Both the position numbers and the translations under genes were made by a program. Of a stretch of DNA of 64,000 nt, positions 21,186-34,077 are shown piece after piece (position 1 is the stretch's first letter; each line of letters begins with the position of its first letter). The notes beneath the pieces were generated by a model, which worked only from the letters and a program-made list of their open reading frames with translations, was not told the origin of the DNA and ran no database searches. This stretch comes from Desulfovibrio sp. (GTDB lineage Bacteria; Desulfobacterota; Desulfovibrionia; Desulfovibrionales; Desulfovibrionaceae): the NCBI RefSeq assembly GCF_014803725.1, contig NZ_JAAVBE010000027.1, forward strand, positions 1-64,000, given 5' to 3'.

Positions 21186-21383
21186 ATGGAACTCATCATC
21201 AACGGCACGGCCGAAAAAGGGGACTTTTCCACCGTGCTCGCCCTGCTCGAGGCGCGCGGCCACGCCCCCAAGGCCGTGGTCGTGGAGCTCAACGGCGAGA
21301 TCGTCCCCGCGGCGGAGTTCGCCGGCCGCGCCCTCGCCGACGGCGATACGGTCGAGATCGTCCAGTTCGTGGGCGGCGGCTAG
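21186..21383 (+). CDS. thiS: Sulfur carrier protein ThiS
   Basis: 65 aa ubiquitin-like ending [14 protein letters not shown] (C-terminal GG), next to thiG. Confidence 0.93.
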   Translation: MELIINGTAEKGDFSTVLALLEARGHAPKAVVVELNGEIVPAAEFAGRALADGDTVEIVQFVGGG

Positions 21384-21493
21384 GTTCGCGCCCCGGCCCC
21401 CGCGCGGGCCGCTTTCCCCTCTGGCATCCGGCTCCTTTTCTTCCCTCCCCCAACGCACACTCTGGAGGCGCCGCCTCGGGCGGCGGAGGCACT

Positions 21494-22267
21494 ATGCGGG
21501 ACGATCCCCTGGTCATCGGCGGCGTGACCCTGAAAAGCCGCCTGTTCATCGGCACCGGCAAATACGGTGACGACGCCCTCATCCCCGCCGTGGCCGAGGC
21601 CAGCGGCGCGGAGGTCATCACCGTGGCCATGCGCCGCGTGGAGCCGGGCCAGAAGGGCGTCATGGGGCACATCCCGCCGCACATGCGCCTTCTGCCCAAC
21701 ACCTCGGGCGCCCGCACCGCGGAAGAGGCCGTGCGCCTCGCGCGCCTCGCCCGGGCCGCGGGCTGCGGCGACTGGATCAAGATCGAGGTCATCTCGGACA
21801 CGCGCCACCTGCTCCCCGACGGCTACGGCACGGCCAAGGCCACGGAACTGCTCGTCGCCGAGGGCTTCACGGTGCTGCCCTACATCAACCCGGACCTCTA
21901 TGTGGCCCGGGCCTGCGTGGACGCCGGCGCCGCGGCCGTCATGCCGCTCGGCGCACCCATCGGCACCAACCGGGGCCTCCAGACCCGGGAGATGATCGCC
22001 ATCCTCATCGAGGAGCTGGACATCCCCATCGTGGTGGATGCGGGCATCGGCCTGCCCTCCCAGGCCTGCGAGGCCATGGAGATGGGCGCGGCCGCGTGCC
22101 TTGTGAACACGGCCATCGCCTCCTCGGGCGACCCGGTGCGCATGGCGCGGGCCTTTGGCGCGGCTGTGGCGGCAGGGCGCGACGCGTGGCTGGCCGGCCC
22201 GGGCGCGGTGAAGAAGCGCGGCGAGGGCGCCGAAGCCTCGTCCCCGCTCACCGGCTTTTTGCGCTGA
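21494..22267 (+). CDS. thiG: Thiazole synthase ThiG
   Basis: [57 protein letters not shown]. Confidence 0.97.
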   Translation: MRDDPLVIGGVTLKSRLFIGTGKYGDDALIPAVAEASGAEVITVAMRRVEPGQKGVMGHIPPHMRLLPNTSGARTAEEAVRLARLARAAGCGDWIKIEVISDTRHLLPDGYGTAKATELLVAEGFTVLPYINPDLYVARACVDAGAAAVMPLGAPIGTNRGLQTREMIAILIEELDIPIVVDAGIGLPSQACEAMEMGAAACLVNTAIASSGDPVRMARAFGAAVAAGRDAWLAGPGAVKKRGEGAEASSPLTGFLR

Positions 22268-22320
22268 GTTTTTCAGGCCCCGGCGAGAAGCCGGGGCGAC
22301 CTTTTTTCCAGTCCAGGTGC

Positions 22321-23448
22321 ATGATGGAAACGTTTCAGGAATTTTTGCAGAACTGGCCGGCCGGCCGGCGCAGCGAAACGGCCGCCCGCGCCACCTCGGC
22401 GGATGTCACGGCCGTGCTCGACAAGCTCGCGCGGCACTGGCTCTCGCCTGAGGACTTCCTCGTCCTCCTCTCGTCGGCGGCGGCCAAACACCTCGAGGCC
22501 ATGGCGCAAAAGGCGCACGAGCTCACCCTGCGCTATTTCGGGCGCGCGGTGAGCATCTTCACGCCGCTCTATATTTCGGATGTCTGCACCAACCAGTGCC
22601 GTTACTGCGGCTTCAACGCGAAGAACAAGCAGCCCCGCCGGCACCTCAGCGTGGACGAGGCCGCGGCCGAGGCCTTCGCCATCGCCGATTCGGGCTTCCA
22701 GCACATCCTCCTGCTCACGGGGGACGCGCCGAAAATTTCCTCCCCGGAATATATCGCCGACGTGGTGCGCCGCATCAAGCCTCGCTTCGCCTCGGTGGGC
22801 ATCGAGGTCTATTCCCAGACCGAGGAAGAGTACCGCATGCTGGTGAAAGCGGGCGTGGACTCCATGACCATGTTCCAGGAGACGTACAACCCGGAGCTTT
22901 ATGCCTGGCTGCACCCGGCGGGCCCCAAGCGCGACTACGCCTTCCGGCTGGCCGCGCCGGAGCGGGCCGCGCGCGCGGGCATGCGCTCGCTCGGCGTGGG
23001 CGCGCTGCTCGGGCTGGACGCCTTCGAGCAGGACGCCTTCGCCACCGGCCTCCACGCCTGGTGGCTCCAGCGGCACTTCCCCGGGGTGGAGGTGAGCGTG
23101 TCCATCCCGCGCATCTGCCCGCACGAGGGAGAATTCGAGGTCACGCACGGCGTCACCGACCGGGAGCTCGCCCAGTATGTGACGGCCCTGCGCTGCTTTT
23201 TGCCGCGCGCGGGCATCATCTGCTCGAGCCGCGAGAGCGCCTTCATGCGCGACCACCTGGTGCCGCTCGGCGTCACGCGCGTCTCGGCGGGCGTGTCCAC
23301 GGCCGTGGGCGGCCGCGCCACCGAGGACCTGCACAATCCCGGCCAGTTCGAGATCACCGACCACCGCAGCCTCGAGCAGATGATGGCCGACCTCGCGGCC
23401 CACGGCTACCAGCCCGTGCTCAAGGACTGGGAAGACCCGGCGGCATGA
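22321..23448 (+). CDS. thiH: 2-iminoacetate synthase ThiH (radical SAM)
   Basis: CTNQCRYCGFNAKNK radical-SAM Cx3Cx2C motif. Confidence 0.96.
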   Translation: MMETFQEFLQNWPAGRRSETAARATSADVTAVLDKLARHWLSPEDFLVLLSSAAAKHLEAMAQKAHELTLRYFGRAVSIFTPLYISDVCTNQCRYCGFNAKNKQPRRHLSVDEAAAEAFAIADSGFQHILLLTGDAPKISSPEYIADVVRRIKPRFASVGIEVYSQTEEEYRMLVKAGVDSMTMFQETYNPELYAWLHPAGPKRDYAFRLAAPERAARAGMRSLGVGALLGLDAFEQDAFATGLHAWWLQRHFPGVEVSVSIPRICPHEGEFEVTHGVTDRELAQYVTALRCFLPRAGIICSSRESAFMRDHLVPLGVTRVSAGVSTAVGGRATEDLHNPGQFEITDHRSLEQMMADLAAHGYQPVLKDWEDPAA

Positions 23449-24080
23449 GCGGAGGCGAGGCGCGGGCACCTGCGGCGGCCAATCCCGACACCCTGCGCGA
23501 AGGGCTTGCCCGCTATTTCACTGCGGACGAGCTCGCCCGGCTCCGCGCCGCGCGCGTGGGCATCGCCGGCGCCGGGGGCCTCGGCTCCAACGTGGCGCTC
23601 ATGCTCGCGCGCTCGGGCGTGGAGGACATGCTCATCATCGACCACGACGTGGTGGACGCCTCCAACCTCAACCGCCAGCAGTTCTGGCCGCGCCATGTGG
23701 GCCGGCCCAAGGTGGAGGCCCTTGGCGAACTCCTGCGCGAGCTGAATCCGCACATCCGCCTCGAGCTTGTCAACGCGCGCCTGGACGAGACCAACCTGCC
23801 GGCGCTTTTGCCCGCGTGTCCCCTCTGGGTGGAGGCGCTGGACGCTGCGGACACCAAGACCCTGCTCGTGGAGCAGGCCCTGCTCGCCGGGCGGCGCATC
23901 GCCTCGGCCTCGGGCGTGGCCGGCGTGGGCGGGGCGCCCATGCGGCGCCGGCGCCTCGGTGATCTCGTCCTGGTGGGAGATTTTGCAACGGATGTGGCCG
24001 ACGCGCCGCCGCTGGCCCCGCGCGTTACCCAGGCCGCGTCACTTTTGGCCGACGCCGTGCTGGAGTGGATCCTTAACTGA
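23445..24080 (+). CDS. thiF: ThiS adenylyltransferase ThiF
   Basis: VGIAGAGGLGSNVALMLARSGVEDMLIIDHDVVDASNLNRQQF E1-like nucleotide-binding motif; directly after thiH. Confidence 0.94.
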   Translation: MSGGEARAPAAANPDTLREGLARYFTADELARLRAARVGIAGAGGLGSNVALMLARSGVEDMLIIDHDVVDASNLNRQQFWPRHVGRPKVEALGELLRELNPHIRLELVNARLDETNLPALLPACPLWVEALDAADTKTLLVEQALLAGRRIASASGVAGVGGAPMRRRRLGDLVLVGDFATDVADAPPLAPRVTQAASLLADAVLEWILN

Positions 24081-24530
24081 GCGGGGGCGCAACGGCCGCT
24101 GCGGTGCCCTCCGGCTTCTGCAATTCCCGCACAATATCCGCATCCGCCGGAAGGAAGGCCATGGTGGCGGCTTCTTCGGGAGTCACCCAGGCGAGCGCCT
24201 GCCCCTCGCGGGCCACGGGCTCGCCGTCAAATTCCGTCACATGGAAGAAGTGGAGCCGCACGCGCATGCCCCGCGCAGGATAAGCGTGCTCCGCCACGCG
24301 CCAGAACGTGGCCTCGCGCACCGTGACGCCCAGCTCTTCGGCAAGCTCGCGGGTAAGCGCCGCTTCCGCGCTTTCCCCGGCTTCGAGTTTGCCGCCGGGC
24401 AGTTCCCAGAAGCCCGCCAGCGGCTTGCCCTCGGGCCTTTGCGCGGCGAGCAGGCGCCCCCCGCGCCAGAGGATGCCCGCGGCCACGTCAATGAGCGGCA
24501 GGTCGTCGCACGCGGACTTGACGCCCCCGC

Positions 24531-24534
<4 letters not shown>
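24073..24534 (-). CDS. NUDIX hydrolase (MutT-like)
   Basis: GFWELPGGKLEAGESAEAALTRELAEELGV NUDIX box. Confidence 0.9.
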
Positions 24535-26542
<2,008 letters not shown>

Positions 26543-26546
<4 letters not shown>

Positions 26547-27619
26547 AGCCAGCCCTCGCGGCGGTAGCCGGCCACGGCCTCGGCCATGCCGGCCTCAAGG
26601 TCCATGCGCGGCGCGAAACCGAGCTCGTCGCGGATGCGCCGGGCGTCGCAGAGCCAGCCGGGCGCCCGCGCCTCGCGGTATTTGTCGAAGTTCCAGTTGG
26701 GGGCGCGCCGGGGCGCCCCGACGCCGCAAAGGCGCGCAAGGCGCGCGATGGCCGCCCCTGCGAGGCTTGCGAGGGCCGCGGTCACGGCCATGAGCGGCAG
26801 GGGGAGGTGCAGGATATGCACGCGCTCCCGCCCGAGGGCCTTGCCCATGGCCCGGCAGAAGGAGGCCATGTCGTGGCTTGCGCCGTCATCGAGATAATAG
26901 GTGCCCCGCGCCGCCGGGTCGCAGGCGAGGAGGATGGCCTGCGCCGCGTCGTCTGCATGGATGACGGAAACGGGAAAGCTGCGGAAGAGTCCCGGGCTTA
27001 CGGCCACGCCCCGGGCGACACCCTTGAACACCGGCAAAAGGCCCTTGTCGCCAGAACCGTAGATGATGGGCGGCCGGAGCACCACCAGGCGCCCGCCGAG
27101 GGCGCGGCCGAGGATCTCCTCGCTCAGGAGCTTGGACCAGCCATAGGCCGAGACCGGGCGGCAGGGGATGTCCGGGGAGCCGGGGCTGCCCGGGGCTTTC
27201 GCCGGGTCAGCCGCCGGGCCGGCCGCGGCAAGGCTGGAGACGAGCACGAAGCGCCGAAGCGCGGGGGAATCTTGCGCGGCCCGGGCCAGTTGGGCGGCCG
27301 CGCGGCCATTGGCGCGCAGGTAGTCCTGCCAGCCGAGCCCAAAGAGCAGGGCGGCCATGTGGATGCAGATTTCCTGCCCGGCCATGGCTTCCGCAAGTCC
27401 CTCGCCAGTGCCGCAGTCTCCCCGGGCCACGGCCACGCCGGCGGGCAGGCGGCTCACGTCCGAACCGTGCCGCGCGAGGCAGGTCACCTCGGCGCCGGTC
27501 GCGAGGAGCTGCGGCAAAAGGTGGCCGCCCAGAAAGCCGGTGCCGCCGGTGAGGAGCACGCGCTTGCCCGCGAGCTGCGCGGGGGCGTGATGGGGGGAGG
27601 GTGCCGCGGCGTCCGTCAT
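26543..27619 (-). CDS. NAD-dependent epimerase/dehydratase (extended SDR)
   Basis: VLLTGGTGFLGGHLLPQLL Rossmann motif; YGWSK catalytic motif. Confidence 0.9.
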
Positions 27620-28749
27620 GGCTCGTTGATCTCCCGGCGGTAGATGCGGTAGCGCTTGACGATGCGGCCGGAAAAATCCTCGATGAGGTCGTCGATGGCC
27701 ACATTGTCCTCCAGCACCCAGGAGCCCTCCACCCACTGGAAGTCGGGGCGCCGGCGCGCCGTCTCGAGCATGGCGTCGAGCAGCAGCAGCGGCAGCCCGA
27801 GCAGGCGGTATTCGGGCCGGATGCCGAAGAGCATGATGCGGTAGCCGCCGCGGATCTCCGCGCGGGCGCGCCACCAGTGCCACGGCGCCGAGAGGCCGAT
27901 CTTGCCGTTCAGGCGCTTCAAGAGCGGGTTCATGTCCGGCAGGGCCACCATGCCCGCGGCCGGCTCGCCCTTGTGGAAGAAAAGCAGGAAGAAATCCGGG
28001 TCGAGGATGGTCTTGAGCTCCTTCACGTGGCGCTCGGCCTCGCCGGGCGAGAGCGGCGAAAAGCCCCAGTTGTCCGCCCAGGACTCGCGGTAGATCTCGA
28101 GCATGGCGCGGATGTCCTCCGCCATGGTGGCCTTGCTCGAGGTGCGCGCCGTGAAGCGGCCTTCGGCCTTGAGCCGCGCCACCTCTTCGGTGAGCCAGTC
28201 GGGCAGCACGAGGCTCTTGCGCTCGATGAGGTAGGCGAAGAGGTCTTCCTCCTTGCGCAAGTGCCAGCTTTCCAGAAGGCGGGTGTACCACGGCGGGTTC
28301 CACGGCATCATGATGGCCGGCGGCCGGTCGAAGCCGTCCACCAGGAGGCCGCAGGTGTAGTTGGTGGAGGGGTTGAGCGGCCCGCGAAGGTAGGTCATGC
28401 CCTCTCCGCCAAGCCAGTCCCGCGCGGCGGCGAGCAGGCCGTGCGCGGCCTCGGGGTCGTCCTCGCAGTCGAAAAAGCCGAAGGCCCCGCAGGTCTGGCC
28501 GGCATAGGCATTGTATTTCTCGTCCACGATGGCGGCGATACGGCCCACGGGGCGCCCGTCGCGCCATGCGAGGAAAAGCTCGCGCCGCGCGGTCTCCCAG
28601 AAGGGGTGCTTGCCGGGGGTGAGCAGGGCGCGGTCCTCGCTTTTCAGCGGTGGCACCCAGAGCGGGAAGCCGCCGAGGATGCGCCACGGCAGGTCGATGA
28701 AGGCGGAGAATTCCTCGCTCGTGCTGACGGGCCGGATGCGCGGGGCCAT
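27616..28749 (-). CDS. GNAT-like N-acetyltransferase family protein
   Basis: 377 aa; GRIAAIVDEKYNAY...GFFDCEDDPEAAHGLLAAARDWL and C-terminal GIRPEYRLLGLPLLLLDAMLETARR. Confidence 0.7.
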   Translation of the reverse strand: MAPRIRPVSTSEEFSAFIDLPWRILGGFPLWVPPLKSEDRALLTPGKHPFWETARRELFLAWRDGRPVGRIAAIVDEKYNAYAGQTCGAFGFFDCEDDPEAAHGLLAAARDWLGGEGMTYLRGPLNPSTNYTCGLLVDGFDRPPAIMMPWNPPWYTRLLESWHLRKEEDLFAYLIERKSLVLPDWLTEEVARLKAEGRFTARTSSKATMAEDIRAMLEIYRESWADNWGFSPLSPGEAERHVKELKTILDPDFFLLFFHKGEPAAGMVALPDMNPLLKRLNGKIGLSAPWHWWRARAEIRGGYRIMLFGIRPEYRLLGLPLLLLDAMLETARRRPDFQWVEGSWVLEDNVAIDDLIEDFSGRIVKRYRIYRREINEP

Positions 28750-28750
28750 G

Positions 28751-29677
28751 CTAGTCCGTCACCAGCGCGCCCGTGAGCTCGCGCGGGGAAGCGGCGCCCG
28801 CGCGCTCGCAGGCGGCGGGAAGCTCCGCCACGAGGGCGAAGGCCGCGTCGGGACGAAGGAAGTTGGCCGTACCCACCTGGATGGCGCTCGCGCCCACGAG
28901 GAGGAACTCCAGCGCGTCGTCGGCCGTGATGATTCCGCCGAGCCCCACCACGGGGATGCTGACGGCCCGCGCCACCTGCCACACGCAGCGCAATGCCACG
29001 GGCTTGATGGCAGGCCCGGAGAGCCCGCCCACGATATTGGCGAGCGCCGGGCGGCGCCTTGTGAGGTCCACGGCCATGCCGAGCAGGGTGTTGATGCACG
29101 AGACGCTGTCCGCCCCGGCGTCCTCCACGCTCTTCGCCATGAGGGCGATGTCCGTCACGTTGGGCGAGAGCTTGACCATCACGTGCTTGTCCGGGGCGCC
29201 CTCGCGCACGGCGCGGGTGACGGCGTGGGCGAGTTTCGGGTCCTGCCCGAAGAGGGCGCCGCCCGCGGCCACATTGGGGCAGGAGACATTGACCTCGAGG
29301 GCGGCGATGCCCGGCTCTCCATTGAGGCGGCTCGCGAGCTCGCGGAATTCCTCCGGGCTGGTGGCGTAGAGGTTGGCGACGATGGCCGTCTCGCGCCAGG
29401 GCAGGTGCGGGAGCTTGAAGTTGAGGAAGGCCTCCACCCCGTCGTTCTGCAGGCCCACGGCGTTGAGCATGCCGGCCGTGGTCTCCACGATGCGCGGCTG
29501 CGGGTTGCCCTGGCGCGGCTTGAGTGAGAGCCCCTTGACCACGATGCCGCCGAGGGAGGCGAGGTCGCCGTAGGGCGCGAATTCAAGGCCGCTCCCGAAG
29601 GTGCCCGAGGCCGTGAGCACGGGGTTTTTCAGCGTGAGGTCGCGGCATTGCCCCTTGAGGGTGACGGAAAGGTCCAT
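28751..29677 (-). CDS. pyrD: Dihydroorotate dehydrogenase B, catalytic subunit
   Basis: NPVLTASGTFGSG, NVSCPN, KLSPNVTDI motifs; adjacent to pyrK. Confidence 0.95.
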   Translation of the reverse strand: MDLSVTLKGQCRDLTLKNPVLTASGTFGSGLEFAPYGDLASLGGIVVKGLSLKPRQGNPQPRIVETTAGMLNAVGLQNDGVEAFLNFKLPHLPWRETAIVANLYATSPEEFRELASRLNGEPGIAALEVNVSCPNVAAGGALFGQDPKLAHAVTRAVREGAPDKHVMVKLSPNVTDIALMAKSVEDAGADSVSCINTLLGMAVDLTRRRPALANIVGGLSGPAIKPVALRCVWQVARAVSIPVVGLGGIITADDALEFLLVGASAIQVGTANFLRPDAAFALVAELPAACERAGAASPRELTGALVTD

Positions 29678-29678
29678 A

Positions 29679-30497
29679 TCAGAGCTCTACCTGGTTGGCC
29701 CAGAACACCGGCCCCTGGGTGCAGACCTGCACGGGCGTTTCGCGTGTGGCGGCCACGGGCCACGCGGCCGTGGTGCGCGTCACGCAGCCGAGGCAGGCGC
29801 CCACGCCGCAGGCCATGCGGTTTTCGAGCGAGAGTTGGGCGCGCGCGCCGAATCTGGCGGCCAGCTGCTGCACGGTCAGGAGAAAGGGCCGCGGCCCGCA
29901 GGCGAGCACGAGGCCGTGCTGCTCCGCATTGTCGCGGATGCGCTCCTGCAGGGAAAAGAGGAAATCGTCGAGGTCGCCGGATTCGGGCTCGCGCAGGGTG
30001 TCCACGGGGATGCGCTCGTTGATGCTGTCCACGGGGTAGCAGCCCAGGGGCTCGCGGTGGCCGAAGAGCATGGTGAGGTTCCACGGCTGCGGGTGCCGGT
30101 TCACATAGCCCACGAAAGGCACGATACCCATGCCGCCGGCGAGCAGCAGGGTGGGGGTGTCCTCCTCCATGGCGAAGCCGTTGCCGAGCGGGCCCCAGAC
30201 GCGCACTTCGTCGCCGGGGACGAGCTTGGCCATGCGCTGCGTGCCGCGGCCGTGGACCTGGAAAAAGCAGATGAGGTGCCGGGCCGTCATGTGGCAGATG
30301 CCGAAGGGCCTGGCCCACGGGATCTCAAGGCCGAAGGAGAGCGGCCGCACCATGACGAACTGGCCGGGGCGCCAGCGGTTCCAGTCGGGCCAGTCGGGGC
30401 GGGAAAGGCGCAGGGCGAAGAAGCGGTGCTCCGGCCCGGTCTGGCCGAAGGGCACCAGATCGAGGACCGTGAGCAGGCTCGAGGATGGAGTGGACAT
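29679..30497 (-). CDS. pyrK: Dihydroorotate dehydrogenase B, electron-transfer subunit
   Basis: FNR-like fold with C-terminal MACGVGACLGCVTRT 2Fe-2S cluster motif. Confidence 0.93.
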   Translation of the reverse strand: MSTPSSSLLTVLDLVPFGQTGPEHRFFALRLSRPDWPDWNRWRPGQFVMVRPLSFGLEIPWARPFGICHMTARHLICFFQVHGRGTQRMAKLVPGDEVRVWGPLGNGFAMEEDTPTLLLAGGMGIVPFVGYVNRHPQPWNLTMLFGHREPLGCYPVDSINERIPVDTLREPESGDLDDFLFSLQERIRDNAEQHGLVLACGPRPFLLTVQQLAARFGARAQLSLENRMACGVGACLGCVTRTTAAWPVAATRETPVQVCTQGPVFWANQVEL

Positions 30498-30615
30498 GGC
30501 GTTGCTATACTCCGGGAGGGGCGGCACGGTCAACCGAGGGCCGGCCGGGGCCTGCGGGCCGGGGCTTTCCCCCGGGGGCTTTGCGCGCTAGCATGCGCAA
30601 GCAGAGGAGGGGAAC

Positions 30616-31752
30616 ATGGAAACACTGGCAGGCGAGGAAAGGGAGAACGGCATCACGCCCGAGGCGCGCGCGAACTACGCGGCCCGGCGCGACAGGCTGC
30701 GCGGCCTCATGGCCGAACGCGGGCTGGACGCCCTTCTGGTGAGCCGGGCGCCCAACCGCTTCTATCTCTCCGGCTTCGAGCTGCATGACCCGCAATGCAA
30801 CGAGAGCGCGGGCTCGCTCGTCATCACGGCCGACGGGCGCGACTGGCTGGCCACGGACGCGCGCTACACCGACGCGGCCGCGCGCCTCTGGGATGAGGAC
30901 CGCATCTTCCGCTACGGCGGCGACGCCGCGCGCGACCTCGTGGGCCTTTTGCGGCGCTCGGGGGCGCGCGCGGGCTTCGAGGCCAAGGGTGTGAGCTTTG
31001 CCTTCGGGCGGGAGCTCATGGCCCATGCCGGGCGCTTCCCCGCGCTTGAGGGGGCCGACGGCCTGGTGGAGCGGCTTCGTCGCTGCAAGGAGCCGGCCGA
31101 GATCGCGGCCATGGAAAAGAGTTTCGCCCTCAACCACAGGCTCATGCGCCATGTGGAGGAGGGCCTTGCCCGCGGCGAGTGGCGCGGGCGCGAAGAACGG
31201 GAACTGGCGTGGGAGATCGAGCGCTTCTTCCGCGAGAACGGGGCCGAAGGCCTCGCCTTTGCGAGCATCGTGGCAGCGGGGCCCAACGGGGCGCTCCCGC
31301 ACGCCATCCCCGGGAGGACGCGCATCCCGGCCGAGGGGCCGGTATTGGTGGATGTGGGCTGCCGGGTGGACAGCTACTGTTCTGACCAGACGCGCACGTT
31401 CTGGGCCGGGGACGCGCCGGGCAAGGAATTTTCGCGCACGCTTTCGCTGGTGCGCGAGGCGCAGTCCGCGGCCATGGCCGTCATGAAGCCGGGTGCGGCC
31501 TTCGCCGAGGTCTATGCGGCGGCCGCGGCCGTGTTCGCCGCCGCCGGGGTGGAAAAGCGCTTCACCCACGGCCTCGGGCACGGCGTGGGCCTCGAGACGC
31601 ACGAGGCGCCGAGCCTGTCGCCGCGCGCCACGGGCGCGCTCTTGCCCGGCATGACCGTCACCGTGGAGCCGGGCCTCTACTACCCCGAGTGGGGCGGCGT
31701 GCGCTGGGAGCACACGGTGCTCGTCACCGAAGACGGCATCCGGCCTTTCTGA
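30616..31752 (+). CDS. Xaa-Pro aminopeptidase / creatinase-family M24 peptidase
   Basis: RFTHGLGHGVGLETHEAP, TVEPGLYYPEWGGVRWEHTVLVTEDG. Confidence 0.93.
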   Translation: METLAGEERENGITPEARANYAARRDRLRGLMAERGLDALLVSRAPNRFYLSGFELHDPQCNESAGSLVITADGRDWLATDARYTDAAARLWDEDRIFRYGGDAARDLVGLLRRSGARAGFEAKGVSFAFGRELMAHAGRFPALEGADGLVERLRRCKEPAEIAAMEKSFALNHRLMRHVEEGLARGEWRGREERELAWEIERFFRENGAEGLAFASIVAAGPNGALPHAIPGRTRIPAEGPVLVDVGCRVDSYCSDQTRTFWAGDAPGKEFSRTLSLVREAQSAAMAVMKPGAAFAEVYAAAAAVFAAAGVEKRFTHGLGHGVGLETHEAPSLSPRATGALLPGMTVTVEPGLYYPEWGGVRWEHTVLVTEDGIRPF

Positions 31753-31788
31753 GGCCGCAACCCTCCCAACCCGGTCCCGGGGACGGCC

Positions 31789-32385
31789 CTACTGTTTCAG
31801 GCAGTGCACGGAGGCCGGGGGCAGCGGCAGCACGGGCGAGCGCAGATCCTCGCGGAATTCGCGCCAGCTGCGGCTCACGTTGAGCGCGTCTTCGGCCACG
31901 TCGCGCAGGGCCACATAACTTTCCGCCAGGGTGAGGCGGTCGGTGTCGATAACGGCGTCGGCGCGCAGCGGTTCGTCAAAGGCGTCGGCCACGCCGGTGA
32001 GGCGCTCGAGCTCGCCGCGGGCGGCGCGGGCGTAGAGGCCCTTGGTGTCGCGGTCGACGAGGGTCTTGAGGGCGCAACGCACCCAGATTTCGCGGTAAAG
32101 CGGGATCTGCTCGCGGTTTTTGCGGCGCATGCACTCATAGGGCGTGATGGCGGTCACGATGCAGACCTTGCCCTGGGCGTGCAGCTGGAGCGCATGCTCG
32201 CGCATGGCGTCGATATTGCGGATGCGGTCGGCGGGCGTGAAGCCGGTGAAGCCGAACTGCCGCCTGAAGGCGTCGCCGTCCACATGAGCCACATTGTGGC
32301 CCTGGCTTTCAAGATGCAGCCGAAGCAGGGAGCCGAGCGTGGTCTTGCCGCTGCCGGAGAGTCCAAGCAACCAGATAACGGGCAT
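31789..32385 (-). CDS. cysC: Adenylylsulfate kinase (CysC-like)
   Basis: WLLGLSGSGKTTLGSLL Walker A; DTKGLYARAARGELERLTGVADAFDEP...VIDTD. Divergent in HVDGDAFRR and TAITPYE. Confidence 0.8.
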   Translation of the reverse strand: MPVIWLLGLSGSGKTTLGSLLRLHLESQGHNVAHVDGDAFRRQFGFTGFTPADRIRNIDAMREHALQLHAQGKVCIVTAITPYECMRRKNREQIPLYREIWVRCALKTLVDRDTKGLYARAARGELERLTGVADAFDEPLRADAVIDTDRLTLAESYVALRDVAEDALNVSRSWREFREDLRSPVLPLPPASVHCLKQ

Positions 32386-32624
32386 GATGCGAACCTCGTT
32401 TGCCGTCGGCGGCGGGGCCGCCGGGCCATGGCTTTGCGCCGTTGATGTTTGCCCGGACATCTGCAAGAAGCCGGCCAACCCTTGCGGCACAAGGCTTTTG
32501 CGCGCCCCGCGTGAGCTTTTTGACGCCGGCGCCCCGGCGCCGGGCGCTGTACAGGCGCGTCAAAGCGGGATAGGCTCGCCTTCCGCCCTCAGCCTGGGGG
32601 CGCGAGTGAAGGCCGGGAGGGACG

Positions 32625-33275
32625 ATGCTCGCCATTGTGGATTACGGAGCCGGAAATCTGACCAGCGTGCGCCGCGCGCTCGAGCATTGCGGTATCCCCA
32701 GTGTCGTGACCGCGAACCCGGATGAATTGCTCGCGGCGGAGGGCGTCATCTTCCCCGGGGTGGGCGCGGCCGGGCAGGCCATGAAAGCCCTGGCGGACGC
32801 AGGCCTCGAGGCGCCGCTGCGCGAGATCGTTGCGGCCGGGCGCCCCTTTCTCGGCATCTGCCTCGGCTGCCAGATATTGCTTGAAAAAAGCGAGGAGGGC
32901 GATGTCACGACGCTCGGCCTCGCGCCCGGCGTGTGCCGCCGCTTCCCGCCCGCCATGCTGGAGGAGGACGGCACGCCCGCCCCGGTGCCGCACATGGGCT
33001 GGAACCGCCTCGAGGTGGTGCGGCCCACGCGCCTTTTGGCGGGCATAGCCCCGGAGGCGGAATTTTATTTCGTCCACAGCTATTATGTGGATACCGAGCC
33101 GGCCCTCGAGATCGCGCGCACGCGCTACGGCCGCGAGTTTTGCTCGGTCTACGGGCGCGACGGCTTCTGGGCCGTGCAATTCCACCCCGAAAAGAGCGGC
33201 CGGCCGGGGCTTCGGCTGCTGGAAAATTTTTACGCCTATTGCCGGGAGGCCGCATGCTCTCGAAACGGGTCATAG
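32625..33275 (+). CDS. hisH: Imidazole glycerol phosphate synthase subunit HisH
   Basis: Class I glutaminase [36 protein letters not shown]. Confidence 0.95.
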   Translation: MLAIVDYGAGNLTSVRRALEHCGIPSVVTANPDELLAAEGVIFPGVGAAGQAMKALADAGLEAPLREIVAAGRPFLGICLGCQILLEKSEEGDVTTLGLAPGVCRRFPPAMLEEDGTPAPVPHMGWNRLEVVRPTRLLAGIAPEAEFYFVHSYYVDTEPALEIARTRYGREFCSVYGRDGFWAVQFHPEKSGRPGLRLLENFYAYCREAACSRNGS

Positions 33276-34033
33276 TCTGCCTCGACGTGCGCGACGGGCG
33301 CCTCACCAAGGGCGTGCGCTTCACCGGCAACGAGGACATCGGCGACCCCGTGGAAAGCGCGCGCCGCTATTATGAGGAAGGCGCGGACGAGATCGTCTTT
33401 TACGACATTACGGCCTCGGCCGAGCGGCGCGGCATCTTTCTTGATGTTGTGAGGCGCGTGGCGCGCGAGATCTTCATTCCCTTTTCCGTGGGCGGGGGCG
33501 TGGCCAGTGTGGCCGACATGCGCGCGGTGCTGCTGGCCGGGGCGGAGAAAGTCTCGGTCAATTCCGCGGCTGTGCGCGACCCGGAACTGGTGGCGCGCGG
33601 GGCGGACGCCTTCGGCTCGCAGGCCATGGTGGTCGGGATGGACGTGCTTGCCGTGCCGCCCAGCGAGGCGATCCCTTCCGGCTATGAGATCGTGGTCCAT
33701 GGCGGCCGCAAGCGCACCGGCCTCGACGCGCTGGCCTGGGCGCGCCGCTGCGAGGGCCTGGGCGCGGGCGAACTTTGCGTCAATTCCATCGACGCCGACG
33801 GCACGCGCGACGGCTACGAGCTCAGGCTCACCCGCGCCATCGCCGACGCCGTGAACATCCCGGTCATCGCCTCGGGCGGCGCCGGCGAGCCCCGGCACCT
33901 CTTGGAGGCCGTCACCGAGGGGCGGGCCTCGGCGGCGCTCGTGGCGTCCATCGTGCATTTCGGGCAGTACAGCATCCGCGCGTGCAAGGAATGTCTCGCC
34001 GAGGGCGGCGTGCGCACACGGCTCACATGGTAG
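33254..34033 (+). CDS. hisF: Imidazole glycerol phosphate synthase subunit HisF
   Basis: [19 protein letters not shown]...[13 protein letters not shown]...PFSVGGGV...[13 protein letters not shown]. Confidence 0.95.
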   Translation: MLSKRVIVCLDVRDGRLTKGVRFTGNEDIGDPVESARRYYEEGADEIVFYDITASAERRGIFLDVVRRVAREIFIPFSVGGGVASVADMRAVLLAGAEKVSVNSAAVRDPELVARGADAFGSQAMVVGMDVLAVPPSEAIPSGYEIVVHGGRKRTGLDALAWARRCEGLGAGELCVNSIDADGTRDGYELRLTRAIADAVNIPVIASGGAGEPRHLLEAVTEGRASAALVASIVHFGQYSIRACKECLAEGGVRTRLTW

Positions 34034-34077
34034 GGGCTCACCTGACAGGGACTCGCATGGCAGGGGCTCGCGTGGCA
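34019..34077 (+). repeat. 15-bp imperfect tandem repeat (about 4 units) over the hisF stop / larE-like start
   Basis: ggctcacatggta / ggggctcacctgaca / gggactcgcatggca / ggggctcgcgtggca. Confidence 0.75.

Noticed and set aside
19335-21458. 707-aa minus ORF over the flippase gene
   Set aside because: Compositionally biased antisense frame with no family features.
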